64,000 nucleotides of DNA. It comes from Chitinivibrionales bacterium. GTDB lineage: Bacteria; Fibrobacterota; Chitinivibrionia; Chitinivibrionales; WJKA01. Made by a program: the position numbers and the translations under genes. This document shows positions 1 to 8,489 of the stretch, one piece after another. Each line of letters starts with the position of its first letter. The first letter of the stretch is position 1. The notes under the pieces were generated by a model. That model made no database searches, was not told the DNA's origin, and worked only from the letters and a program-made list of their open reading frames with translations. The stretch is taken from the NCBI GenBank assembly GCA_014728295.1, contig WJLW01000025.1:62001-126000 (forward strand), in the 5' to 3' direction.

Positions 1-422
1 TGGGCCTTGTCGATTTTTTTCTGATGAGAAAGCTTGAAACGCTTCCGTTTTTTTTCAAATGGAGCATAGATAGCGGCACTGTCCGATCGCAGTTTTGCGA
101 GCACTTTGTTACTGAGTTCGAGTTGATCCCGCAGTGCGGCAAGCGTGCTGTCCAGAGATTGGCTCTTTGATTGCGCGTTGTCGATCTTTTTGGCGATTTC
201 CCCTGTGAGCGCGGCCGAGTCCCGCCGGGCCTGTTCCAATTTCTTTGCCTGCGTATCAGTTTGCGAAACCGACAGGGCATGCAGGCTGTCAAGCCGATTG
301 AGGGATGTCTGTATCCGCTCAATGCTGCTTTCGGTCTGTTCGATTTCGTTTGTCGCCGCGCTTATCGGGCACAGGCAGGCCATGCTTCCTGCCAGAAGTG
401 TAATCAGGTGTTTTCTCATCAT
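1..422 (-). CDS. Secreted coiled-coil protein, C-terminus beyond window
   Basis: The reading frame starts at 422 (tandem ATG codons at 422 and 419, with GGAG about 9 bases upstream) and runs off the left edge, so only about 140 residues are visible. It opens with a basic stretch (MRKH) and a hydrophobic core ending near a Ala-Ala signal-peptidase site, so it is probably exported. The rest is rich in Ser, Lys, Glu, Gln and Leu spaced as in a coiled coil, and the visible part ends in a Lys/Arg-rich segment. I do not recognise a family. A periplasmic or envelope coiled-coil protein is the most that can be said. Confidence 0.7.
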   Translation of the reverse strand, partial: MMRKHLITLLAGSMACLCPISAATNEIEQTESSIERIQTSLNRLDSLHALSVSQTDTQAKKLEQARRDSAALTGEIAKKIDNAQSKSQSLDSTLAALRDQLELSNKVLAKLRSDSAAIYAPFEKKRKRFKLSHQKKIDKA

Positions 423-1077
423 GTACAATCCGCTCCGTAAACAAGAGTAATATTATTCAGCCTCTCTCTCCTGTACGGTGACTCTATCAAAAACGCATGT
501 CAACACGCTTGAGTGCTTATGCTGGTGTCTTCCCGATTGTTCCATTCAGCAGGCGGATAAGCACGAGTGATAATTGCTTGCACAATAGTCAAAATAGGTT
601 AGGATTTTGTGAGCAAGCAACTCTTTGCGGAAACTATTGCCACTTTGCTGCCGATGAGTCGACGCCGGGATGAGTTTGCGGGATTTTAATATGCTGTCAA
701 GTATCGCCCGCATCGAAGCAGGAACGGTGTTTACCTCCTCCGTAAAACCGGCAAATTGCACTGGAACTGTTTTCTAAAAGAAAACGAATATTTATAATTT
801 TAGTCTATAACCTGCTGAATTTCTGATATATTTAATTATGAAATAGAAAACAAAATTGTCCCTTCGCGCATTTATTGCAATTAGGAAGGGTCACGCAGGT
901 ATATCGGTTTCATTGCCAAATACCTAACTACCGCTCTTTGCGAAAGGGGCTGTTGAATGTCAATGCACAAATTGATACAAAGTGATCAATTTCCACCTTT
1001 CAGAGCTGTTGTGACGACCGGGATCAGACAATCAGTTATCCGCATGCGCCTTGCCCGATAGGGAGCGGTGTGGCTCC
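423..1077. other. Gene-poor stretch, AT-rich in the middle
   Basis: About 650 bases lie between the clipped coiled-coil gene and the hairpin leader of the small membrane ORF. I see no convincing coding frame: the longest open frame (minus strand, 546-761) would need a GTG start without a usable ribosome-binding site. Bases 775-870 are AT-rich and may hold promoters for either side. No tRNA, repeat or CRISPR-like structure is visible. Confidence 0.5.
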
Positions 1078-1102
1078 GGCGGACGGCAATGTGCCGCCCG
1101 CC
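1078..1102 (+). promoter_or_regulatory. GC-rich leader hairpin upstream of small membrane ORF
   Basis: GGCGGACGGC and GCCGCCCGCC form a ten-position stem with one A-C mismatch around a five-base loop (AATGT). It ends 28 bases before the ATG of the 36-residue ORF. It is followed by TTACTCTTTTAC, a pyrimidine-rich but not continuous T tract. It could be an attenuator, a terminator or the end of a structured leader. No known riboswitch consensus was recognised. Confidence 0.5.
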
Positions 1103-1130
1103 TTACTCTTTTACGGAAAGGAGCGACAGC

Positions 1131-1241
1131 ATGAGAAACACGCAGATCAACACGGAGAAATATATGCTGTATGTTGCGATCGCCTGCTTTGTGCTGGGGA
1201 ATGTGGTCCTGCTTGCGATTATCAGCGTCACCGGGTGGTAG
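1131..1241 (+). CDS. Predicted 36-residue single-span membrane peptide
   Basis: ATG at 1131 follows an excellent ribosome-binding site (AAAGGAG, about 7 bases upstream) and the frame closes with TAG at 1239-1241. The product begins MRNTQINTEKY and continues as one roughly 20-residue hydrophobic segment rich in Val, Leu, Ile, Ala before ending in Gly-Trp. The short polar N-terminus and single span are typical of bacterial small membrane proteins. It lies about 100 bases upstream of the radical SAM gene on the same strand, behind a strong hairpin. The function is unknown. The ribosome-binding site is the main evidence that it is real. Confidence 0.5.
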   Translation: MRNTQINTEKYMLYVAIACFVLGNVVLLAIISVTGW

Positions 1242-1337
1242 CGACAAAATTCAGGTTCTTCCGGCCGGTTTTATAATAGCACTGTGCGTATCCCCGTTAG
1301 TGATGTATCTCATCCAACACAACTGAAGGTGATGTTT

Positions 1338-2843
1338 ATGTCAACTGAAAAACTCGATGTCCTGCTCGCCTTTCCCGGCGAGCGTTTTTCGGTATTTGAC
1401 GCGATGGTCCCGCTGGGGCCGGCGAGTCTCGCGGCTGTGCTTGAAGAGAATGATTTTACGGTCAAAGTAGTTGATTTCAATCGCTATCATGGCGATTTCA
1501 GGAGTGACCTGGCCACGTGGCAGCCTGCACTGGTCGGGGTCGGCGGTACTACACCGACCCGTAAGGGAAGTTTTCTGACGGCACAATTGACAAAAGAGGT
1601 ACTGCCGGGTGTTCCGGTTGTCTATGGCGGCGTGCATGCTTCTTTTGCCGCCCAAGATACACTCGAGCATGTACCATTCATCGACTACATTGTCAAAGGG
1701 GAAGGCGAGTATACCTTGTTGGAATTGTGTAGACGCTTTGTCAGAGATGAAGATGTTGACATCTACGCACTTGACGGACTTTGCTGGCGCAACGGACACG
1801 GGGTGAAAGAAAACCCCCACGCTCGCCTGGATGATCTCACCAGTTTACCGCCGCCTGCGCGTCACTTGCTGGCTGATAATGCAGTATCAAAGATGGACAT
1901 CTTCGATCTGAATGCGGATTTCCTCATGACCAGCAGGGGGTGTCCGGCCGGTTGTAAGTTCTGCAGCGCCTCGCGTATGTTTCCCGGGGGGGTCAGGTAT
2001 CGCTCCATGCAGTCGATCCAGGACGAGCTAGACGACCTGCTCTCACGCAAAAAAATACAGGCGATCAAGCTGTTTGACAGCACCTTCACCGCCGATCATA
2101 GGCAGGTACGTGCATTCTGTCAACTAATCAGCCGCTACAATCTGCTCTGGGAGTGCGAAATCAGGGCCGACACGGTGGATTACGCACTGTTGCGGGACAT
2201 GCGCAACGCCGGGTGTTGCTATATCAATGTGGGGCTTGAGACAACCAGTGCGCGTTTGCTGATGAGCATGGCAAAAAATATCTCGGTGCAGCAGACCGAG
2301 CAGGTGCTCGACTGGTGCCGGCTGTTGGATATCAAAACAAAAGTGTTCTTTACTTTTGGGCACCTGACCCAGACTTTTGACGAGTGCCTGCAGGATATAC
2401 GGTATATGGCGAGCAAAAAAGAGAGCATCGATTTTTTTGCAGCAACTGCGGGAATGCGCGTCTATCCGGGAACTCCCCTGGAAAAACGCATGCTGCGGGA
2501 GGGATTGCTTCCGCATGGTTTTTCCTGGGCCGACTATTCGGCTCCGCTTTCCAACCTGTTGGTTGGTGAAACCGGCGATGTGCTGCTGCTCAGACAGAAG
2601 CAATTGCCGCTGTGGAAGCTGCTGGTTGTATTATTCAAGCTACTCTGCTGCAGGACCTTGCTCAATGCATCGTATGTGCGCAAGATGTTCCGTTTCAATC
2701 TGTTACAACTGAAATCGGCAGTGCTTTTGCGGTTTGTGTATTGCGGGCGTGTGATTCGCCGCTTCTGCCGCCCGAGCGGGAATGAAGCCCGGCGCGCACG
2801 AATAAGCCAACGCCGATGGCCCGGCAGTAGGCGCGTTATCTGA
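1338..2843 (+). CDS. B12-binding-domain radical SAM protein
   Basis: This is a 501-residue protein with the layout of class B (cobalamin-binding) radical SAM enzymes: an N-terminal Rossmann-like segment (about residues 1-150, containing VYGGVHASF near 95-103 and KGEGEYT near 120-126) and a radical SAM core whose 4Fe-4S ligands are C202, C206 and C209 (CPAGCKFC). The C-terminal 90 residues include a Leu-rich hydrophobic stretch and a basic tail. The start at 1338 (MSTEKLD) is chosen because AAGGTG lies 7 bases upstream; a GTG at 1284 would add 18 residues. Such proteins methylate or rearrange unactivated carbons. The substrate here is not evident. The 3' end overlaps the convergent esterase gene by 8 bases. 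Confidence 0.85.
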   Translation: MSTEKLDVLLAFPGERFSVFDAMVPLGPASLAAVLEENDFTVKVVDFNRYHGDFRSDLATWQPALVGVGGTTPTRKGSFLTAQLTKEVLPGVPVVYGGVHASFAAQDTLEHVPFIDYIVKGEGEYTLLELCRRFVRDEDVDIYALDGLCWRNGHGVKENPHARLDDLTSLPPPARHLLADNAVSKMDIFDLNADFLMTSRGCPAGCKFCSASRMFPGGVRYRSMQSIQDELDDLLSRKKIQAIKLFDSTFTADHRQVRAFCQLISRYNLLWECEIRADTVDYALLRDMRNAGCCYINVGLETTSARLLMSMAKNISVQQTEQVLDWCRLLDIKTKVFFTFGHLTQTFDECLQDIRYMASKKESIDFFAATAGMRVYPGTPLEKRMLREGLLPHGFSWADYSAPLSNLLVGETGDVLLLRQKQLPLWKLLVVLFKLLCCRTLLNASYVRKMFRFNLLQLKSAVLLRFVYCGRVIRRFCRPSGNEARRARISQRRWPGSRRVI

Positions 2844-3966
2844 TTACGAGCGGGATTGAGGAGGACAAAGACGGGAAGGTGAGAACGTATATGCCTTTCG
2901 CCAATTTTGATTCCGGCCGCAGCCGTATGCCGTCCTGAATAATGTGCGCATCACACACAAACGACCTTCCCTGTAGGGTCGTGATATGTATCCCCGCATC
3001 CACACGAGGGGCATACCCGCTAAAGCGCAGCGCAATGCTTCCGTCGTTGTCGATTCGGGCCCAAAGCGGCGGGACTCCCTGCCGTCCGGTTCGCTGCAGC
3101 GACAAGGCGGTCGCCGGCTTGCGGTGGGCAAACAGCCAGTCCATCAATCCGGCAACATGCGACACGTTGAACGCTGTTTTGTAATGCTTGAGTTGACTGA
3201 ACGTCAGGGAATCCGAGACTCCGGGCAACTCCTCTCCCATAGCAAACTCGTGATAGTCAATTCGACTGCAATTCCCGCACGCCTGTTGCAGGTCGTTATA
3301 CATCAGGCGCGAGCCTGCATACGGGACGGTGGTGTCGGTTCCGCTGTGAAATATCTTGATTGGCATATGCGCTATGTCCTCCGCTGCAGAGGGATCTCCG
3401 GCCCCGCTGATGGGAATAGCTGCGGAATATCTGCGAGGGTTGCGCAGAATAAGATCCCATACTGCAAATCCGCCCATCGAAAAACCGGTGACGTACATCC
3501 TGCCGGTGTCGATGCTGAACTCGGAAATGATTTTGTCGATTATCTCCCCCGCCAGTCGCATGTAGACTGACCGGCTTACCTGGTTGATACTGTAGGAAGG
3601 TTGGTGGTAGTCAACATCTACCCAGCGCTGATCGCCGGTGAGCAGGCGCGGCGCAAGCACAAAGGACGGGTGCTTTTGCTGGATGGAATCGCAGACCAGA
3701 AGGCTGTCATACCGTCCCCACTTCCAGTTCTGGATTGCATTGGGATAGGTGCACGTTTCCACGCCGCAATAGCCGTGAAAATTGATGACCAGAGGATACG
3801 ATTCGGCTGCTTGATATCCGGGAGGCGTATGCAATAAATAATTAAGCCTCCCGCCGGCAGTGTTTTCGTACGTATGTGCCGCGTACTGCGGCAGATCTTC
3901 GGCAAAACCGGGCCGGGCCGCAAGAAATGCGGTAATCCAAATGAGTAATGCGGTGCCTGGATACAT
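2836..3966 (-). CDS. Secreted alpha/beta-hydrolase (esterase/PHB-depolymerase-like)
   Basis: A 376-residue secreted hydrolase. The start at 3966 gives a clean signal peptide (MYPGTALLIWITAFLAA) after an AGGGGAC ribosome-binding site; a further upstream in-frame start would bury that signal. The fold is the LpqC/feruloyl-esterase type: an oxyanion region PLVINFHGYCG, the nucleophile elbow GFSMGG, an acid in HSGTDTTVPY, and a likely catalytic His in SHVAGLMDW. The last 80 residues form a separate beta-rich tail ending GIYVLTF...IPLVIR, like secretion-sorting tails of the FCB group and like those of the two other large secreted proteins in this window. Polysaccharide de-esterification is a likely role (inference); the substrate is not determinable. 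Confidence 0.8.
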   Translation of the reverse strand: MYPGTALLIWITAFLAARPGFAEDLPQYAAHTYENTAGGRLNYLLHTPPGYQAAESYPLVINFHGYCGVETCTYPNAIQNWKWGRYDSLLVCDSIQQKHPSFVLAPRLLTGDQRWVDVDYHQPSYSINQVSRSVYMRLAGEIIDKIISEFSIDTGRMYVTGFSMGGFAVWDLILRNPRRYSAAIPISGAGDPSAAEDIAHMPIKIFHSGTDTTVPYAGSRLMYNDLQQACGNCSRIDYHEFAMGEELPGVSDSLTFSQLKHYKTAFNVSHVAGLMDWLFAHRKPATALSLQRTGRQGVPPLWARIDNDGSIALRFSGYAPRVDAGIHITTLQGRSFVCDAHIIQDGIRLRPESKLAKGIYVLTFPSLSSSIPLVIR

Positions 3967-4169
3967 CCGATGGTCCCCTGTTGTCAAAGGTGCAGTTGGA
4001 AGTTTCACCTGTGGTGATTGTTCACCTGCTTGGCCATTAGACACCGCAACAGCTTTGATTGTCACCACATCGATCCCGTCAAAACCATGATGGATGCGGC
4101 CGGGCGGTTTTATTCATCGATTCCGTGATATAGTTTTAATTCCGGTTTCGCTTCAGTGAAGAGATTATC

Positions 4170-6701
4170 ATGCTTAATGTAAAGAACGATGTCGAAAAGA
4201 AAATCGTACCGTTTGTCGAAAAGCCCATGCGCTATGTCGGCAATGAATTGAACATTATCCGCAAAAACCTTTCCCGGTGCGCAGTGAACGGCGTGCTGTG
4301 CTTTCCGGATGTATATGATATCGGCATGTCGCATTTCGGGCTGCAGATTCTCTATCATATCGTCAACCGTCGCCCCGAATGGGCCTTGTCACGTGCTTTT
4401 CATCCCTGGATAGACGCCGAAAAGCTGATGCGGGAGCATGCGGTCCCGCTTTACGATTTAGAATACTTCCGTCCGATACGTGAAGCTGACTGGATCGGTT
4501 TTACCGTGCAATACGAACTGCAGTATGCCAACATCGCCAACATGCTCGATCTGGCGGGACTTGCCCCGGCCGCGCACGAGCGATCCGCATCCGATCCGCT
4601 GATTATTGCCGGAGGGCCCTGCATGGTCAATCCCGAACCGCTTGCCGAAATTGTCGACGTGTTTGTCATTGGCGACGGTGAGCAGAGTCTAACGGAATTC
4701 TGCACGCGCCTGCAGGACGCGCGCGCTCAGAAGCGGTCAAAGAGTAGCTTCCTCGAGCAGCTTAAAAGCGCAGACGGTTTCTATATTCCGGCGTTGGCCC
4801 GGGCGGCAATCGAAGGTGCGGCGGGAACGGTACGCGATACCGTGCGTGCCGCAAAGGTGGCTTCGCTCGACAAATCGTTCTACCCCGACAAACCGCTGGT
4901 TCCGCTGATGGAAACGGTGCATAACCGGATGGCGGTGGAGGTGATGCGCGGCTGCACGCGCGGCTGCAGATTCTGTTCGGCGGGCATTTACTATCGCCCG
5001 GTTCGCGAGCGTCCGGCGTCCGAAATCATTGAAACCCTTACCGCCGGCATGGTTACTTCCGGCTTGCGGCACGTTGGGCTGTTGAGTCTGTCAACGGCCG
5101 ATTACGCCGGGCTGAGTTCACTGCTCCGGGAGGCTCATCGGCTCAAGCGGCATGCCCGCCTTAACATCGGTCTACCCTCCACGCGCATCGATGCACTCGA
5201 TTCCGAACAATGGCGTCTGCTGAACGACATAACCACAACCTCCTCCATTACCCTTGCACCCGAAGCCGGCAGCGAGCGCTTGCGCCGGGTCATCAACAAA
5301 GACTTCACCGATCACACCATCACCGAATCGGTTGCCATGCTGCTTGACAATAACGTGCAGACGCTGAAACTGTATTTCATGATCGGCCTGCCGACCGAGA
5401 CAGATGCGGATCTTGACGAACTGGTCGAACTGGTGCGCAGCATTGCCCGCCGGGCCCGGCAAGTATCAAAACGCAAGCGGATCAATGTGTCGCTCTCACC
5501 GTTTTCGCCCAAGCCGCAAACACCGTTTCAGTGGGAGCGCATGCTGCCGGTAGGCGAACTGACCCGTAGAGGCGCCCGCGTCAAGTCGGCGCTCAAAGAC
5601 CTGACCAATGCCAAAGTCACCTACCGCGACTCACGCATGACCTGGCTGGAAACGGTGCTGGCGCGAGGAGACCGGAAGTTGGGCGCGGTTATCATCCAGG
5701 CCGCCGCAGACGGGGCGAGATTTGACGGATGGGAAGAGCGCTTTAATCTCGAGCGCTGGCAGCATGCAGCCTCAATCAACGCACTCGATCTGGATGGTTA
5801 CACCGGCGAGTTGAGCGAAACGGTGAGCCTGCCCTGGCAACATATAGACGTCGGGGTTTCGCAGGCATTTTTACGTGCCGAACGGCGCAAATCCCGCACC
5901 GGGCAGCCAACGGCGGATTGCCGCAGCAATCGCTGCGCGCTCTGCGGCGCGTGCGCAGCCCCGCGCCGGGGATTGTGCGCAATTATCACCGACACGCCGT
6001 CAAGCCAAAAAGACACCCACATCATCGAGAGCGGCAACGAGGAGACGAACATACAACGATGCTATTATCGCCTGACCTATCGCAAAGGGGAGGCGGTACG
6101 ATTTCTGGGTCACCTCGATATGGTGAACATATTCCAGCGCGCCTTCCTGGCCGCGCGTATTCCGTTCGAGTTTTCACACGGATTTACCAAACGTCCTCGG
6201 CTCAGTTTCGGGCCGCCGCTCGGCAGGGGCACGCTCGGCAGGCGCGAGCTGTTTGATGCAATTACCACGCGCCGGCTCGCCGAAGCTGATTTTCTGCGCG
6301 TCAACCAATGGCTGCCGGACGGACTCGAAATTCTCAGTGTGCACGCGCTCCCCGCAAGGCCTACGGCCATCAATGCTTCCATCGCGCACACCGAATACGA
6401 AATAACCTGCCCACCCGGACTTGGTGCGGCAATTGACGATCGGCTCAATCGATTTCTGGGCGCCGAGCGGGTCCGTATCGATATCGTGAAAAAAGGAAAA
6501 ACGCAGCAAAAGGATTTGCGCACGTTTGTCGACACACTTGCCCATTCGGGTGGCAACAGATTCAGGGCTGTGTTCAACTACGTCGATAACGCAACCGTAA
6601 AGCCGGTCGAGGTGATTCGCTCTTTATTTCCGGATGCGAACGTGCAGGAGTTTGTCGTGCTGAGAGACCGTTGTGTCCTGAAGGCGCAGCATGCTAGGTG
6701 A
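4170..6701 (+). CDS. TIGR03960-type radical SAM protein fused to DUF2344
   Basis: An 843-residue fusion. Residues 1-230 form the family's B12-binding-like N-domain (FPDVYDIGMSHFG at 45-57), which lacks the usual DxHxxG cobalamin motif. The radical SAM core begins about 255 with the cluster ligands C262, C266 and C269 (GCTRGCRFCSAG). A Cys-rich linker near residue 590 (CRSNRCALCGAC) leads to the DUF2344 domain from about 630 (RKGEAVRFLGHLDM). In many bacteria these two domains are separate neighbouring genes, often next to cafA/rng. Here they are one protein with no such neighbour. The start at 4170 has GAAGAGA upstream. The reaction is not established to my knowledge. Confidence 0.9.
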   Translation: MLNVKNDVEKKIVPFVEKPMRYVGNELNIIRKNLSRCAVNGVLCFPDVYDIGMSHFGLQILYHIVNRRPEWALSRAFHPWIDAEKLMREHAVPLYDLEYFRPIREADWIGFTVQYELQYANIANMLDLAGLAPAAHERSASDPLIIAGGPCMVNPEPLAEIVDVFVIGDGEQSLTEFCTRLQDARAQKRSKSSFLEQLKSADGFYIPALARAAIEGAAGTVRDTVRAAKVASLDKSFYPDKPLVPLMETVHNRMAVEVMRGCTRGCRFCSAGIYYRPVRERPASEIIETLTAGMVTSGLRHVGLLSLSTADYAGLSSLLREAHRLKRHARLNIGLPSTRIDALDSEQWRLLNDITTTSSITLAPEAGSERLRRVINKDFTDHTITESVAMLLDNNVQTLKLYFMIGLPTETDADLDELVELVRSIARRARQVSKRKRINVSLSPFSPKPQTPFQWERMLPVGELTRRGARVKSALKDLTNAKVTYRDSRMTWLETVLARGDRKLGAVIIQAAADGARFDGWEERFNLERWQHAASINALDLDGYTGELSETVSLPWQHIDVGVSQAFLRAERRKSRTGQPTADCRSNRCALCGACAAPRRGLCAIITDTPSSQKDTHIIESGNEETNIQRCYYRLTYRKGEAVRFLGHLDMVNIFQRAFLAARIPFEFSHGFTKRPRLSFGPPLGRGTLGRRELFDAITTRRLAEADFLRVNQWLPDGLEILSVHALPARPTAINASIAHTEYEITCPPGLGAAIDDRLNRFLGAERVRIDIVKKGKTQQKDLRTFVDTLAHSGGNRFRAVFNYVDNATVKPVEVIRSLFPDANVQEFVVLRDRCVLKAQHAR

Positions 6702-6799
6702 CGGCGGCACCTGTGTGCCTGATTGCGAATCGATAGATATGTTGCAGACATGCCGGATCTACGAACCTGGGGATGGGGGCGTTGCGTCCCACAAAGCAG

Positions 6800-6842
6800 A
6801 ATGCCTCCACACTCAATGAGCACGAAGGCATTTACGTATACA
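6800..6842. terminator. Possible bidirectional terminator hairpin
   Basis: AATGCCT (6800-6806) pairs with AGGCATT (6836-6842), with an inner CTC/GAG pairing in the loop. It sits in the 165-base gap between two convergent genes, where a shared terminator would be expected. No continuous T run follows on either strand, so confidence is low. Confidence 0.3.
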
Positions 6843-6866
6843 ATTTTCGGGAAGCAAAATTCAATC

Positions 6867-7880
6867 TTACCAGCCAATGCCCAGTTGCAGCCCGACTTCG
6901 GTGGGATAATACGACCTCTCCGGCTCCTTGCTGTATTCCCATGTGCCGGAATTGCTGTTGTAGTACTCTTCTTCGCTGCCGCCAAATTTAACCGGAAATG
7001 CATTTTGAGCGACTTTTATGTCAAAATAGAATTTAGTGGATGCAACGCGCATGAACATTACACCAAGCTGCAGATACGGAGCTACCGTCACGCCGCCCGG
7101 CTCGAAGAGAATACGCGGTGAGACTCCGCCGCCAAGATAGGGCGAGACATAGGCATGCGATTGCAGATAGTAGGCGCCGCCGACCTCAAACTGAACGCCA
7201 CCGTAAGAATAGGTTCCGCTATTAAAGACCGAAGTCATGTCGGCGGGAAACAGGGCGCCGGCCGCAAATTCCATGAAAAAATTCCGGCTGTCAAGCTTCA
7301 TGTCATAGCCGATATTCAGGAGGTCATGAAAATCTTTTTTCTTATTATGTACGTAAAACATGGCAATCTTTACGCCCGAGACGGTTTCGGTGAACAGCCG
7401 GTTCTGCCCGCGGGTTTCGATAGTAGTGACATTATCCAGATCGATGTGCTTGCGATGAGCGGTTTTATTGATCAGTGATTGCGCCATGCGATTGCAGACG
7501 TCCGGCAAATCATCCAGCGTAACTGCCGTCATCTGCGTCCGGTGGATGATGCGCCCATCTTGATTCATGCGAACACCTTCGATCAGGATCTTTTCGCTCA
7601 GGGCAACTGCGTGCAGCTCGATATACTCTGCCGCCTGCAAAGATTTGGCCGCCGATGTGAAGTCATTAGCGTGCTCTTCAAGAGCTGCCTGCGATTCACG
7701 GGGGCCGATGACATGTTTTTCGGCATGCTTACCGTACTCCTGCTTCATCACGGCTCCGATAGCGTCTCCTTCTTTTCGACTGAGATTGGTTACATAGACC
7801 GGGAAAATGGCAATATTTTCCGCACAAAGGTTCGTGACTGCTGCGATGAGCGCAATGAACGGGAACAGATGCTTGACCAT
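6867..7880 (-). CDS. Predicted outer-membrane protein with LpoB/FlgO-like N-domain
   Basis: A 337-residue exported protein. The start at 7880 is set by AGGAGG six bases upstream; an ATG 18 bases further out has no such site. The signal peptide is MVKHLFPFIALIAAVTNLCA. Residues 20-150 (IAIFPVYVTNL...) look like the small alpha/beta domains that compute or bind in the periplasm (CsgG/LpoB/FlgO-like; weak resemblance only). From about residue 170 the pattern alternates polar and aromatic residues (YDMKLDSRNFFMEFAAG, YGGVQFEVGGAYY, YVSPYLGGG) and the chain ends in Trp, as outer-membrane beta-barrels do. No specific family is recognised. It stands alone between convergent and divergent neighbours. 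Confidence 0.7.
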   Translation of the reverse strand: MVKHLFPFIALIAAVTNLCAENIAIFPVYVTNLSRKEGDAIGAVMKQEYGKHAEKHVIGPRESQAALEEHANDFTSAAKSLQAAEYIELHAVALSEKILIEGVRMNQDGRIIHRTQMTAVTLDDLPDVCNRMAQSLINKTAHRKHIDLDNVTTIETRGQNRLFTETVSGVKIAMFYVHNKKKDFHDLLNIGYDMKLDSRNFFMEFAAGALFPADMTSVFNSGTYSYGGVQFEVGGAYYLQSHAYVSPYLGGGVSPRILFEPGGVTVAPYLQLGVMFMRVASTKFYFDIKVAQNAFPVKFGGSEEEYYNSNSGTWEYSKEPERSYYPTEVGLQLGIGW

Positions 7881-8168
7881 GTATACCTCCTGATTCACTT
7901 GGTGCTCTTGTTGGTGATATCATTCATACTTTCTCTTATTTGACACATGTAGAAGGCAAATTCGCTCAATTTTATTTAATCATATCAGCAGAATCAAATC
8001 CTATGCCACCGGCAAAACGGGCTTTTATCATGAATGTTCGCATTTTTCATCAAATTTTAAATCGCGATACTGCGACATTCGGGGCTTTGGTTGCATTGGT
8101 GCAACTGTCTCGCCCCGCACCGCAAATGAGTCTGATTCTTTGAGCGTCCAATTTTCTCTTGCAATTGA
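7881..8168. other. AT-rich intergenic region, no gene seen
   Basis: This stretch holds the upstream region of the outer-membrane-like gene and the downstream region of the doubtful small ORF at 8169-8462. I see no credible start codon with a ribosome-binding site on either strand. The sequence from 7960 to 8060 is AT-rich and could contain a promoter facing left, but no clear -35/-10 pair was found. Confidence 0.4.
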
Positions 8169-8462
8169 TCAATTATCCTGTTTTTCTATTTCTCTTTCAA
8201 GAATGCGAAGCTCTTCAAAAATTTCATCTTCAGCGTCCATGGTTTTCTTTGCCTCATCAGTCTCGATTGCTCGTTGCCGTCGTCGGATAACCGGTCGATA
8301 GTGTCTGAGAAAGTCCGTCTGCTGCACGTTGAGAATAATGAGTAATATACAAGACTGGTATCCAGCCGTGAAAATGATCAGAGGCGAAGCGCTGACAAGG
8401 GCGCATTTGATCCCGGTAGCTTTTGAAAGTATCTTACTTGAATTGTTGAATTTAGGGGGCAA
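8169..8462 (-). CDS. Hypothetical small membrane protein
   Basis: A 97-residue frame beginning with TTG at 8462, which has AGGTGA five to six bases upstream. The product has a hydrophobic segment (about residues 20-46), a basic patch (RHYRPVIRRRQR) and a highly charged, probably helical tail (MDAEDEIFEELRILEREIEKQDN region). That order resembles a tail-anchored small membrane protein. There is no recognisable family, the start is non-canonical, and it is divergent from the amidase gene only 27 bases away. It may be real, but chance cannot be excluded. Confidence 0.35.
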   Translation of the reverse strand: MPPKFNNSSKILSKATGIKCALVSASPLIIFTAGYQSCILLIILNVQQTDFLRHYRPVIRRRQRAIETDEAKKTMDAEDEIFEELRILEREIEKQDN

Positions 8463-8489
8463 ACTATCACCTGATCAAGGGCGGTTGCT

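Noticed and set aside
546..761. 71-codon open frame on the minus strand
   Set aside because: It needs a GTG start; the nearby AGGAGG is about 20 bases from the next in-frame ATG, and the product has no family-like pattern.
1032..1276. Opposing 68- and 71-codon frames across the hairpin region
   Set aside because: Both are explained by GC-rich sequence opposite the small membrane ORF and its leader; codon patterns look random.
1272..1277. TATAAT upstream of the B12 radical SAM gene
   Set aside because: No acceptable -35 element lies 16-18 bases upstream, so it was not called a promoter.
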